In this document: positions 53,683-61,793 of the stretch, piece after piece | Layout of the letters: each line of letters starts with the position of its first letter | Position numbering within the stretch: the stretch's first letter is position 1 | Source: Pseudomonas fluorescens | GTDB taxonomy: Bacteria; Pseudomonadota; Gammaproteobacteria; Pseudomonadales; Pseudomonadaceae | Reading direction: 5' to 3' | Assembly (NCBI RefSeq): GCF_004683905.1 | Contig: NZ_CP038438.1 | Coordinates: 4,898,001 to 4,962,000, forward strand | Length of the DNA stretch: 64,000 nt | Position numbers and translations under genes: made by a program | The notes under the pieces: model-generated | What the model was told of the DNA's origin: nothing | Databases searched by the model: none | Seen by the model: only the letters and a program-made list of their open reading frames with translations

Positions 53683-54087
53683 ATGAGAAACGACCTTACC
53701 GTACGCGATCTGTTGCCCGACGAAGTGGAGCCAGTTCGGCTGTTTCTCGGCCTACATGGCTGGGGACACCGAACAGGCTCCAGCGACTACTTCACTCAAC
53801 TGATCGAAAACTCGCAACGCACTGCCGTCGCACTGAGCGGCGAAAAAATCATCGGTTTTGCCCGAGGCATCACCGATGGTTTGTCCAACGGTTATCTGTC
53901 GATGGTCGTAGTTGATGGCCAGCATCGGCGCGCCGGCGTCGGGCGCGCACTGGTCGAGCATGTCATGGGGGACAACCCCGAGATCACTTGGGTACTACGC
54001 GCCGGGCGCGAAGGTGCGGAGGCGTTTTTTGCCAGTTTGGGGTTTGAAACATCGGTAATTGCCATGGAGCGACCGCGCTTGAAATAA
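53683..54087 (+). CDS. GNAT-family N-acetyltransferase
   Basis: 134 residues from the ATG at 53683; AAGGA is 12 bases upstream, while two earlier starts are less well placed. GNAT motif A is visible: YLSMVVVDGQHRRAGVGRALVEHVM, with the acetyl-CoA pyrophosphate loop RRAGVGRA. The C-terminal AEAFFASLGFETS element is also typical. The substrate is unknown. It starts 53 bases after the LysR gene on the same strand. Confidence 0.88.
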   Translation: MRNDLTVRDLLPDEVEPVRLFLGLHGWGHRTGSSDYFTQLIENSQRTAVALSGEKIIGFARGITDGLSNGYLSMVVVDGQHRRAGVGRALVEHVMGDNPEITWVLRAGREGAEAFFASLGFETSVIAMERPRLK

Positions 54088-54148
54088 CCGCCGCCGAACA
54101 TGGCAACCGCTATGATTCATCTTCTCTTTCAAGCACGGACGCCAATTG

Positions 54149-54664
54149 ATGCTGATCACTCTGCAAAACACCCCTCTGTGGGTTTATGCGGTTTTCCTGG
54201 TACTCGTTTATTTCGGGATCAAGGCTCGCACGCCCAGCCCCAAAAGCCGTTTAGCAATGCTGGTCACACCACCAGTGTTAATAGCCTGGTCTCTCTTCTC
54301 AATAAATCTGACGCTTAACCCAGTCCTGTCCCTCAGCTGCTGGATTGGCGCCCTCTTGCTGGGCGGCGTTACGGCATGGCTAATGTTTTCGGCGCAATAC
54401 GTGACGCTTGATGATTCGCAAACGGGACTGATCTTGCCCGGCACTTGGAAAGTGTTGATGTTGTACCTGTTGTTTTTTGCCGTGAATTACTACTTCGGTT
54501 ATCAGGATGACGTGCATCCGGAGCAAGCCTCTGCTCTGGATACGCTGCTGTTCAAAGCTGCAGCGTCAGGTTTCGTCTGTGGGTTGATCGGCACTCGTTC
54601 GCTGAAGTACTACCGTTTGCTGCGCACGCTTCAGTCCCAACGCCGGCAAATAACCTCGCAGTAA
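54149..54664 (+). CDS. four-segment inner-membrane protein of unknown function
   Basis: 171 residues from the ATG at 54149 (a TTG one codon earlier is possible). Hydrophobic segments: LWVYAVFLVLVYFGIK, LAMLVTPPVLIAWSLFSI, LSCWIGALLLGGVTAWLMF, VLMLYLLFFAVNYYFGY and a last stretch with GFVCGLIGTRS. The layout resembles small uncharacterised DUF-type membrane proteins found next to regulators in Pseudomonas. Its 3' end is convergent with msrA, two bases away. Confidence 0.7.
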   Translation: MLITLQNTPLWVYAVFLVLVYFGIKARTPSPKSRLAMLVTPPVLIAWSLFSINLTLNPVLSLSCWIGALLLGGVTAWLMFSAQYVTLDDSQTGLILPGTWKVLMLYLLFFAVNYYFGYQDDVHPEQASALDTLLFKAAASGFVCGLIGTRSLKYYRLLRTLQSQRRQITSQ

Positions 54665-54665
54665 T

Positions 54666-55370
54666 TCAGGAACCACTTTTCACTAACACTGGTTTCTCCT
54701 GATAACGCTGCGCAAACAACTGCTTCAACTGCGCGACCTTGGGCATGTCGTTGATCACGATGTACGGATAGCTTGGGTGTTCGGTGAGGAAATCCTGGTG
54801 ATAGTCCTCCGCCGGGTAGAAGCCGTTGTAGGTTTCCAGTTTGGTGACGATCGGTTTGCTGTAGGCATGCGCGGCGTCAAGTTGGGCGATGTAGGCCTGG
54901 GCCACCCGTTGTTGATCGGCATTGACCGGGAACAGCGCCGAGCGATATTGCGTGCCGCTGTCCGGCCCCTGGCGGTTGAGTTCGGTCGGGTTGTGGGCCA
55001 CCGAGAAGTAGATCTGCAGCAGGCTGCCGTAACTGACTTGCGTCGGATCGAAGGTAACTTGCACGGACTCGGCGTGACCGGTATCGCCTTCGCTGACCCG
55101 CTCGTATTGTGCCGTGTTCGCTGCGCCGCCGGCATAACCGGAGACGGCTTTCTGCACGCCTTTGACGTGCTGGAAAACCCCTTGCACGCCCCAGAAACAA
55201 CCACCGGCGAACACCGCGGTTTCACTGTGCGCCTGAGTGGTTTCGTCGAGGGCTGGCGGCGGGATGGCCACCGCATCCTCGGCGCCGAAAGAGAACGCCG
55301 AGCACTGACCGATCACACCTGCCATGGCGACGCCGAGCAATGCACGACGCCAGTTGTTTTGAGCTTTCAT
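54666..55370 (-). CDS. msrA: periplasmic peptide-methionine (S)-S-oxide reductase MsrA
   Basis: 234 residues from the ATG at 55370. It has a Sec signal (RRALLGVAMAGVIGQCSAFSFGAEDA), so it is exported, unlike standard cytosolic MsrA. The catalytic cysteine is C58 in FAGGCFWGVQG. YAGGAANTAQYERVSEGDTGHAESVQV is the classic MsrA block. No recycling cysteine is obvious in the usual C-terminal position, so reduction probably depends on the DipZ partner. Last in msrB-dipZ-msrA, 15 bases after dipZ. Confidence 0.95.
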   Translation of the reverse strand: MKAQNNWRRALLGVAMAGVIGQCSAFSFGAEDAVAIPPPALDETTQAHSETAVFAGGCFWGVQGVFQHVKGVQKAVSGYAGGAANTAQYERVSEGDTGHAESVQVTFDPTQVSYGSLLQIYFSVAHNPTELNRQGPDSGTQYRSALFPVNADQQRVAQAYIAQLDAAHAYSKPIVTKLETYNGFYPAEDYHQDFLTEHPSYPYIVINDMPKVAQLKQLFAQRYQEKPVLVKSGS

Positions 55371-55385
55371 GTTGCGCACTCCCGA

Positions 55386-57161
55386 TCAGCCGAAGGTGAA
55401 GGCGTAAGCCGATACGCCCGGGTCAAGAAATTCGATGGTGAAGGTCCGATCCTTCACCTCGTCCGTTTGCCGCACCAATTGGTACAAGCGCTGTTCGGTC
55501 ACGCGACCGCTGCCATCCGCGGCGACATCGACTCCGTGGGCATCACCCGGCGCCTGACCGTCAATTGACACTTTGAAACGCACCGGTTTGCCATCCGCAC
55601 CCGGGCCCAGCACCAGATGCAGATCGCGGGCGTGGAAGCGGTAGACGATGCGACTGGCCGGCGCGCTGGCGGTGGCCTGCTCGGCACCGACGGCCCACTG
55701 GCCGCCAAGGCTCCAGTCATTCAAAGCCAGGTTGGCGGGTGGGTTATAGGTCGCGACCTTGTCAGGCACCAGCCCGGTTTCCGGTACGAAATGTTCCGCA
55801 CGCTGGTAGCCGACGTAGGTTTCCGGTGACAGCACCTGATTCATGTCCGGCGCCTGTTGCACGCCTTGGGCATCGGCGTTGATCAAGCCGTCGGCGACGG
55901 TTTTCGCCCCGGCCTCACGCAGCAACTGCTGTATGACCCGTTCCGATTCGGCGTAATCCCCTTCGCCAAAATGGTGGTAACGAATCCGTCCTTGAGCATC
56001 GGCAAAATAATGCGCCGGCCAGTATTCGTTGTTGAAAGCACGCCAGATTTTGTAGTCGTTATCGATGGCGACCGGATAGTTGATACCCAGCTCCTTCATG
56101 GCTTTAGTGACATTGCCGACATCGCGCTCGAAAGCGAACTCCGGGGCGTGCACGCCAATCACTACCAGGCCTTGATCGCGGTACTTTTCCGCCCAGGCTT
56201 TGACGTATGGCAAGGTGCGCAGGCAGTTGATGCAGGAGTAGGTCCAGAAATCCACCAGCACCACTTTGCCCTTCAATGCCTGGGCATCGAGCGGTGGCGA
56301 ATTGAGCCATTGCACGGCGCCATTGAGCGGCGGCAACTGGCCTTCGACCGGTAGTGTTCCCGGTGCCTTGTCGGCAACTTTCATCGCCCCGCCGGCAGCA
56401 GGAATCTGCGCCATCATGGTTCCGTTGCCCGTCGGCGATTTGCTGGTCAGCTTGCCCACCAGTGCCTGTTCAATCCCGCCCGTGGACGCCGTCGACAACC
56501 GCGCCAGCAACCCGGTGTCGAGGCCCAGCGCAATCGCTGCGACACCCGCGAGCATCGCCGCCCCCAACCCGCGCCGGATCCACTCCCCCGTACCGATCGA
56601 GCGCTTCATCAACGCAAAGACCTTACTGCCCAGCAGCAGCGCCGCCGCCAGTGAAGTCGCGGCGCCCGCCGCGTAGGCGAGCAACAACAGCGTGGTGGCG
56701 ATGCTTGCCCCTTGCAGCGCGGCGCCGGTCAGAATCAAACCGAGGATGGGCCCGGCGCACGGTGCCCAGAGCAGACCCGTGGCGACGCCAATCAGAAACG
56801 AGGCGCCGGGACGCGGACGATTGTCCTGGCCCGCGGCTTCGGACAGCCGACTGCCGGCCGACACCAGCGGCCGCGTCAGGCGCTCGGCGAGACGCGGCAG
56901 CAGCAGCGTCAGCCCGAACAGTGCAACGAACAGCAACGCGAGCCAGCGACCGAACTGATTGACTTGCACCACCCAACCGCCGCCCACCGCCGCCAGCGTG
57001 GCGACTAAGGCGAAGGTCAGCGCCATCCCGGCCAATAGCGGCAAGCCACTCTTGATAAACGGCTGCCCGGTGCGAGCGAAGACAAAAGGCAGAACAGGCA
57101 GGATGCACGGACTGACGATCGTCAGCACACCGCCCAGATAAGCGAGAACCAAGAGCCACAT
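55386..57161 (-). CDS. dipZ: DipZ-type thiol-disulfide interchange protein (CcdA + thioredoxin domain)
   Basis: 591 residues. The N-terminal ~215 residues form six membrane segments of the DsbD/CcdA type, with reactive cysteines C19 (SPCILPVLPF) and C135 (WAPCAGPILG). A thioredoxin-like domain follows with the active site C310-I-N-C313 in DFWTYSCINCLRTLPYV, which has the TlpA/AhpC-TSA look. The C-terminal ~140 residues form a beta-rich domain (YRFHARDLHLVLGPGADG). It should move electrons from cytosolic thioredoxin to periplasmic MsrA and MsrB. Confidence 0.92.
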   Translation of the reverse strand: MWLLVLAYLGGVLTIVSPCILPVLPFVFARTGQPFIKSGLPLLAGMALTFALVATLAAVGGGWVVQVNQFGRWLALLFVALFGLTLLLPRLAERLTRPLVSAGSRLSEAAGQDNRPRPGASFLIGVATGLLWAPCAGPILGLILTGAALQGASIATTLLLLAYAAGAATSLAAALLLGSKVFALMKRSIGTGEWIRRGLGAAMLAGVAAIALGLDTGLLARLSTASTGGIEQALVGKLTSKSPTGNGTMMAQIPAAGGAMKVADKAPGTLPVEGQLPPLNGAVQWLNSPPLDAQALKGKVVLVDFWTYSCINCLRTLPYVKAWAEKYRDQGLVVIGVHAPEFAFERDVGNVTKAMKELGINYPVAIDNDYKIWRAFNNEYWPAHYFADAQGRIRYHHFGEGDYAESERVIQQLLREAGAKTVADGLINADAQGVQQAPDMNQVLSPETYVGYQRAEHFVPETGLVPDKVATYNPPANLALNDWSLGGQWAVGAEQATASAPASRIVYRFHARDLHLVLGPGADGKPVRFKVSIDGQAPGDAHGVDVAADGSGRVTEQRLYQLVRQTDEVKDRTFTIEFLDPGVSAYAFTFG

Positions 57162-57204
57162 GGTGTCGTCCTGTAGAAAGTGAACATCGAAAAATGGCCA
57201 TGGC

Positions 57205-57723
57205 TCATGCCGCCACGGGTTTGAACGTCATCGCCAGGCCATTCATGCAATAGCGCAGGCCGGTGGGTTTCGGGCCGTCGTCGAACACATGTCCCAAGTG
57301 CCCGCCGCAGCGTCGGCAGTGCACTTCATTGCGTGACATACCGAACGATCGGTCCTGACGCGTGGCCACCGCATGTTCCAACGGTGTCCAGAAACTCGGC
57401 CAGCCCGTGCGGCTGTCGAACTTGGTCGCCGATGAAAACAGCGCCAGATCACAACCCGCGCAGGCGAATGTGCCGTTGCGATGCTCGTCGTTGAGCGGGC
57501 TGGTATAGGCCCGTTCGGTGCCTTCTTCGCGCAGGATGGCGTACTGCTCATCCGAGAGCAGCGAGTGCCATTCACTGTCGCTGTGGCTCACCTCGAAAAC
57601 CTCATCGGCACGGGCTTGCTCGATCAGTCCGGTGCTCGAGGAAAATTTTGGCAATACACCCGCCACCAGGGCTGCAACCCCCAGCCCGCCGCTCGCTACG
57701 AGAATCTGTCGCCGTGAAAACAT
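57205..57723 (-). CDS. msrB: Tat-exported peptide-methionine (R)-S-oxide reductase MsrB
   Basis: 172 residues from the ATG at 57723. MFSRRQILVASGGLGVAALVAGVLP is a twin-arginine signal. Zinc cysteines are FACAGCDL and VHCRRCGGHLGHVF; the catalytic cysteine is in LRYCMNGLAM. It reduces methionine-R-sulfoxide. First gene of the operon and divergent from the two-component system after a 151-base gap. The different export routes of MsrA (Sec) and MsrB (Tat) in one operon are notable. Confidence 0.95.
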   Translation of the reverse strand: MFSRRQILVASGGLGVAALVAGVLPKFSSSTGLIEQARADEVFEVSHSDSEWHSLLSDEQYAILREEGTERAYTSPLNDEHRNGTFACAGCDLALFSSATKFDSRTGWPSFWTPLEHAVATRQDRSFGMSRNEVHCRRCGGHLGHVFDDGPKPTGLRYCMNGLAMTFKPVAA

Positions 57724-57800
57724 GGCCGTCTCCAAAAATTCCAGGTGCCTGTCATGGAACACAGCCTAGGCTTGGGTTGATCGCCAAATCCTCATGGGAA

Positions 57801-57820
57801 GTTAACGAATTCGTGATAAC
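57801..57820. promoter_or_regulatory. palindromic candidate operator between msrB and the response regulator
   Basis: GTTAACGAATTCGTGATAAC is an imperfect inverted repeat with a perfect 10-base centre (ACGAATTCGT). It lies within the 151-base divergent gap. An OmpR-class regulator usually binds direct or inverted repeats here, so this is a candidate site only. Confidence 0.3.
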
Positions 57821-57874
57821 TCGCCCCGAGGAAAACCCGCACAATGCGCTCACTGCGCCGAAGGATTGAGCTTG

Positions 57875-58585
57875 ATGGAATTAACCAGACGCATCCTCGT
57901 GGTCGAGGATGACCAACACATCGCTGACCTTATTTGCCTGCACCTGCGCGACGAGCACTACGACGTCGTGCACAGTGCCGACGGCGATGAAGGCATGCGC
58001 CTGTTGCAGCAAGGGCAATGGGATGCACTGATCCTCGACCTGATGCTGCCGGGGGTCGACGGCCTGGAAATCTGCCGCCGCGCCCGGGCGATGGCGCGCT
58101 ACACGCCGATCATCATCACCAGCGCGCGTTCCAGCGAATTGCACCGCATTCTGGGTCTGGAACTGGGGGCTGACGATTACCTCGCCAAACCGTTTTCAAT
58201 GCTGGAACTGGTGGCCCGGGTCAAAGCCTTGCTGCGCCGGGTCGACGCCATGGCGCGCAACCTGAAAATGGACGCTGGCAGCCTCAATCTCGATGGCCTG
58301 AGCATCGACCCGATCACCCGCGACGTCGCCCTCAATGGCGCGCGGCTGGACCTCACCCCGCGAGAGTTCGACTTGCTGTATTTCTTCGCCCGACAGCCGG
58401 GCAAGGTGTTCTCACGCATGGACCTGCTCAACGCGGTATGGGGTTACAGCCACGAAGGCTACGAGCACACGGTCAACACCCACATCAATCGCTTGCGGGC
58501 GAAAATCGAAAGCGATCCGGCGCAACCGACCCGCATCCTCACCGTGTGGGGCCGAGGCTATAAATTCGGTACGGAACAACCATGA
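57875..58585 (+). CDS. OmpR/PhoB-family response regulator
   Basis: 236 residues from the ATG at 57875, with AAGGA nine bases upstream; a TTG three codons earlier is less likely. The receiver domain has acidic D12/D13, phospho-acceptor D55 (ILDLMLPGVDG) and K105 (YLAKPFSMLEL). The C-terminal winged helix contains REFDLLYFFARQPGKVFSR and VNTHINRLRAKIE. It overlaps the kinase gene by 4 bases (ATGA). Divergence from msrB suggests control of the sulfoxide repair operon. Confidence 0.95.
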   Translation: MELTRRILVVEDDQHIADLICLHLRDEHYDVVHSADGDEGMRLLQQGQWDALILDLMLPGVDGLEICRRARAMARYTPIIITSARSSELHRILGLELGADDYLAKPFSMLELVARVKALLRRVDAMARNLKMDAGSLNLDGLSIDPITRDVALNGARLDLTPREFDLLYFFARQPGKVFSRMDLLNAVWGYSHEGYEHTVNTHINRLRAKIESDPAQPTRILTVWGRGYKFGTEQP

Positions 58586-60102
58586 AACTGACCCTGTCGC
58601 AGCGCCTGTCGCTGGTGTTCGCCGTTTTGCTGCTGGTGTGCTGCGGCACCTCGGCATGGCTGCAGGTGCGCTCCAGCAAGATGCATGAACTGGAAGTGGT
58701 GCAAGGCCTGTCGCGGGACCTGGCACAGCACATCGCCCATGACACGGTGCTGATGGACAGCAATGGCCTGATGCCCGGCGCCGTGCGCGAACTGTTCAGC
58801 AAGCTGATGCTGGTCAACCCGAGTGTCGAGGTGTACCTGCTCGACAGTGAGGGGCGGATTGTCGGCAACGCGGCGCCCGAAGGCCATCTACGCCGGGAGA
58901 CCGTCGATCTGGCGCCGATCCGCCGCCTGCTCAATGACCAGCCGCTGCCGATCCTCGGCGATGACCCGCGCAGCGTCGACGGGCGCAAGGTCTTCAGTGC
59001 CGCGCCGTTACGGGTCAACGGCAAGCCCGCCGGTTATCTGTACGTGGTGTTGCTCAGTGAAGAACACGATCGTTTCGCCGAACGTGGCGCGACCAGTGCC
59101 GCGCTCAACACTGCATTGCTGTCGATCGGACTGGTCGCATTGCTATGCCTGATCGCCGGTCTCACGGCGTTCAACCTGATCACCCGGCCACTGCGCCGAT
59201 TGACCGAAACCGTCAGCCGCTTCGACATTGATGGCGCGCCGCAACCTCTGCCTGCACCGTCAGCGACTGTGGATAAAAGCGCTGACCCGGATGAAATCGC
59301 CGTACTCGATGGCGCCTTCCGGCAGATGCAAAACCGACTGGGTGATCAGTGGCGCTCGTTGACCCGCCAGGATCAGGAGCGCCGCGAACTGGTGGCGAAC
59401 ATTTCTCACGACCTGCGCACACCGCTGGCCTCGTTGCACGGCTATCTGGAAACCCTGTCACTCAAGGACGCCACGCTCTCTGCCGAGGAGCGGCGCCGCT
59501 ATCTGGGTATCGCTCTCGATCAAAGCCGCAAGGTCGGCGGGTTGGCGCAATCGCTGCTGGAGCTGGTGCGTCTGGAGCACGGTTTCGTGCAACCGGTACT
59601 GGAACGCTTCTCGCTGATCGATCTGCTGCAGGACATCTTCCAGAAATTCGAACTGGCCGCCGAAGCACGCCACGTCGAACTCAAGGCCAGCTTCGGTCCG
59701 AACCTGCCGACGGTGTGCGCCGACCTCGGGTTGATCGAACGGGTGCTGACCAACCTGGTGGATAACGCTTTGCGCCACACGCCTGCGGGCGGTGAAATCG
59801 AGCTCGACTTGAAACCCCAGGGCGCCTTGGTCGAAGTCACGGTCAGCGACTCCGGCCCCGGCATCGCTCCGGATCTGCGCGAAGGTCTGTTCCTGCGTCC
59901 GTTCAATATTGGCGGCGCGCGGCGTGACGGTGGACTGGGCCTGCGGATCGTCCACCGCATCCTGCAACTGCACGGGCGTGAGATTCAGTTGATCGATGTC
60001 GCCGGGCGCGGCGCGACTTTCCGCTTCACGCTGCCGACCGATCAGCAAACCGCTGAACAGTGGATGGTGCGCTCGATGAACCTGAACACGCCGGACAAAT
60101 AA
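58582..60102 (+). CDS. sensor histidine kinase
   Basis: 506 residues. Membrane segments at about 9-27 and 175-200 enclose a periplasmic sensor domain of ~150 residues with no cysteines. A HAMP-like linker (NLITRPLRRLTETVSRFD) leads to the HisKA box with H276 (ELVANISHDLRTPLASLHGY). HATPase motifs are NLVDNALRHTPAGGEI, VSDSGPGIAPDLREG and GGLGLRIVHRI. The absence of sensor-domain cysteines argues against direct thiol sensing. Confidence 0.95.
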   Translation: MKLTLSQRLSLVFAVLLLVCCGTSAWLQVRSSKMHELEVVQGLSRDLAQHIAHDTVLMDSNGLMPGAVRELFSKLMLVNPSVEVYLLDSEGRIVGNAAPEGHLRRETVDLAPIRRLLNDQPLPILGDDPRSVDGRKVFSAAPLRVNGKPAGYLYVVLLSEEHDRFAERGATSAALNTALLSIGLVALLCLIAGLTAFNLITRPLRRLTETVSRFDIDGAPQPLPAPSATVDKSADPDEIAVLDGAFRQMQNRLGDQWRSLTRQDQERRELVANISHDLRTPLASLHGYLETLSLKDATLSAEERRRYLGIALDQSRKVGGLAQSLLELVRLEHGFVQPVLERFSLIDLLQDIFQKFELAAEARHVELKASFGPNLPTVCADLGLIERVLTNLVDNALRHTPAGGEIELDLKPQGALVEVTVSDSGPGIAPDLREGLFLRPFNIGGARRDGGLGLRIVHRILQLHGREIQLIDVAGRGATFRFTLPTDQQTAEQWMVRSMNLNTPDK

Positions 60103-60221
60103 TCCGCACCACCGGACTGTTGTTCCGTGACAACGCCGCCCCGCTCCCCTAAATTAACCGGCCTGAAAAAGACCTCGCGCTTTCTCGTTTCCACTCAAGT
60201 TAAAAAAGTAGTGAAATTTCA

Positions 60222-60923
60222 ATGTCCGATTTCAACACCGCTGAATCCGTAGTCACCGAATCGTCCAAAGCGGAATACGAAAACTCCATCAATCTTTCAC
60301 AACACCTTCCACAAGCCAAAATCATCAGCGAGATGGTGCTGGATGCTTTCCAGTCGACCCGCGAAAGTGACCAGATCCGCGAGCTGCGCGCCGCGATCCG
60401 TCAGGCGCACGACAGCTTCGATGACGACAAGGCCTACGAGCTGATGGGCGAACTCAAGCGCCTCAAGGACGCCGAGGCCGCCGACATCGCCGCCCTCGAA
60501 GACCTGAGCAGCAAGTTTTCAATCGGCCGCATCCTGTCCTGCTTCAAGGACGATCCGGCGTTCCAGGAAATCGTTTACGGCCTCGCGCTCAAAGTGCTGA
60601 ATCAGACCCACCAGGCGATCAGCAACCCGAGCGGCGGCAAGAGCAAGGCTGCCAAGAAGAAAGAACTGGAAATCTTCACCATCAGCAAGGACGGCAGCAG
60701 CGTAACGCTGCCGCTGCGCACGCCGCGTTCGCGTCTGAACGTTGACCGTGAAGCGCTGGAGTTCCTCGGTTTCACCTTCATCGGTGAAGGCGAAGAAGCC
60801 GAGTTGGAGGGCGAGACCTTCATCGACAACGCCGGCACCGAACACGCGATCAACCGCAAGAACATCATCACCGCCCTGCAACAGCAAACCGCGTTCGATG
60901 GTTACAGCATCGCCGCGCAGTAA
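60222..60923 (+). CDS. conserved protein of unknown function
   Basis: 233 residues, soluble, acidic. The N-terminal ~125 residues are helical with coiled-coil character (IRELRAAIRQAHDSFDDDKAYELMGELKRLKDAEAADIAALEDL). A basic Gly/Lys linker (SGGKSKAAKKKELEIF) separates it from a C-terminal beta-rich part (TISKDGSSVTLPLRTPRSRLN, ALEFLGFTFIGEGEEAELEGETF). The two-part plan, oligomerising helix plus basic linker plus small domain, resembles nucleoid-associated proteins only in outline. No motif confirms that. Own terminator downstream. Confidence 0.65.
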   Translation: MSDFNTAESVVTESSKAEYENSINLSQHLPQAKIISEMVLDAFQSTRESDQIRELRAAIRQAHDSFDDDKAYELMGELKRLKDAEAADIAALEDLSSKFSIGRILSCFKDDPAFQEIVYGLALKVLNQTHQAISNPSGGKSKAAKKKELEIFTISKDGSSVTLPLRTPRSRLNVDREALEFLGFTFIGEGEEAELEGETFIDNAGTEHAINRKNIITALQQQTAFDGYSIAAQ

Positions 60924-60936
60924 TCCCGGCGCCGAC

Positions 60937-60974
60937 AAAAAAGCCCCGCTCTGAGATTCAGGCGGGGCTTTTTG
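60937..60974. terminator. bidirectional terminator between the unknown gene and the RidA gene
   Basis: AAAAAAGCCCCGC pairs with GCGGGGCTTTTT around a 15-base loop with A/T runs on both sides, between convergent genes. Confidence 0.92.
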
Positions 60975-60990
60975 TTGGGCGGCGCGGCGA

Positions 60991-61482
60991 TCAGACTTCC
61001 GACTGCACCGCCGCGATCATGTCGACTTCAATCGCGGCGTTCTTCGGCAACTGATAGACACCGACCGTAGTGCGAGTGTGCCGGCCGGCATCGCCGAGCA
61101 CATGGCTGAACACGTCCGATGCGCCGTTTGCCACCTCGCTCAGGTCAACGAAGTCCGGGGTCGACTTCACATACACCGTGACCCGCAACAACGCTCGAAT
61201 CTTGTCCAGCGAACCCACCGCATCGACAATCAGCGCCAGGCAGCGCATGGCACTGATGCTCGCGGCAGCCTGGGCATCCTTGAGCGTCAACTCCAACCCG
61301 ACGCGACCGGGATACAGAATCCTGCCATTGACCCGCGGCACCATGCCGCTGATGTACAACTCATCGCGATGGCGGATCAGCGGCGCGTAATTGCCGCCGG
61401 CGGTGTTCTCGCCATAGATGTCGTAGTTCAGCTCGTGTGCCAGGGCAATGAAACGTTCGTCGCAGGTCATCCTCTCAGTCAT
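60991..61482 (-). CDS. RidA/YjgF-family protein
   Basis: 163 residues from the ATG at 61482, which has AAGG about 10 bases upstream; the frame is open 27 codons further without similarity. The RidA fold is visible (NYAPLIRHRDELYISGMVPRVNGRILYPGRVG, DKIRALLRVTVYVKSTPDF, PKNAAIEVDMIAAV). The conserved arginine of canonical enamine deaminases would sit in a R-x-x-V context; here the strand reads LLRVTVYV. It belongs to a longer RidA subgroup of unclear substrate. Confidence 0.88.
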   Translation of the reverse strand: MTERMTCDERFIALAHELNYDIYGENTAGGNYAPLIRHRDELYISGMVPRVNGRILYPGRVGLELTLKDAQAAASISAMRCLALIVDAVGSLDKIRALLRVTVYVKSTPDFVDLSEVANGASDVFSHVLGDAGRHTRTTVGVYQLPKNAAIEVDMIAAVQSEV

Positions 61483-61630
61483 TTCGCCCAGCCTTTTGAT
61501 CAGTGCATGAAGAATCGCGGAGTGGAACAGTTGAGCGCCGAGGAAGTGGCATGGCGCTATCATTGAAGACTGGATCCAAATCTAGGTGTTTTGCCAGTAC
61601 TGCGCAACCTTCGAAATCGGCGGCGCACGC

Positions 61631-61708
61631 CATCGCGAGCAGGCTCGCTCCCACATTTGATTGGCGTCGTTCACAAATCCCCTGTGGGAGCGAGCCTGCT
61701 CGCGATGG
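61631..61708. repeat. REP pair (variant GCGAGCCTGCTCGCGATGG)
   Basis: CATCGCGAGCAGGCTCGCTC at 61631 is inverted against GAGCGAGCCTGCTCGCGATG ending at 61708. The core mixes features of the GCGGGCTTG and GAGCCTG families, so it may be an intermediate form. Confidence 0.88.
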
Positions 61709-61740
61709 TGTCACCTCGATTCAGCATAATTTACCCAACA

Positions 61741-61775
61741 AAAAACCCCGCACATCTCTCAATGTGCGGGGTTTT
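61741..61775. terminator. terminator of the cyo operon
   Basis: AAAAACCCCGCACAT pairs perfectly with ATGTGCGGGGTTTTT around a 5-base loop. It is 18 bases after the cyoE stop on the minus strand. Confidence 0.95.
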
Positions 61776-61793
61776 TCGTGAAGCCATCCAGCC

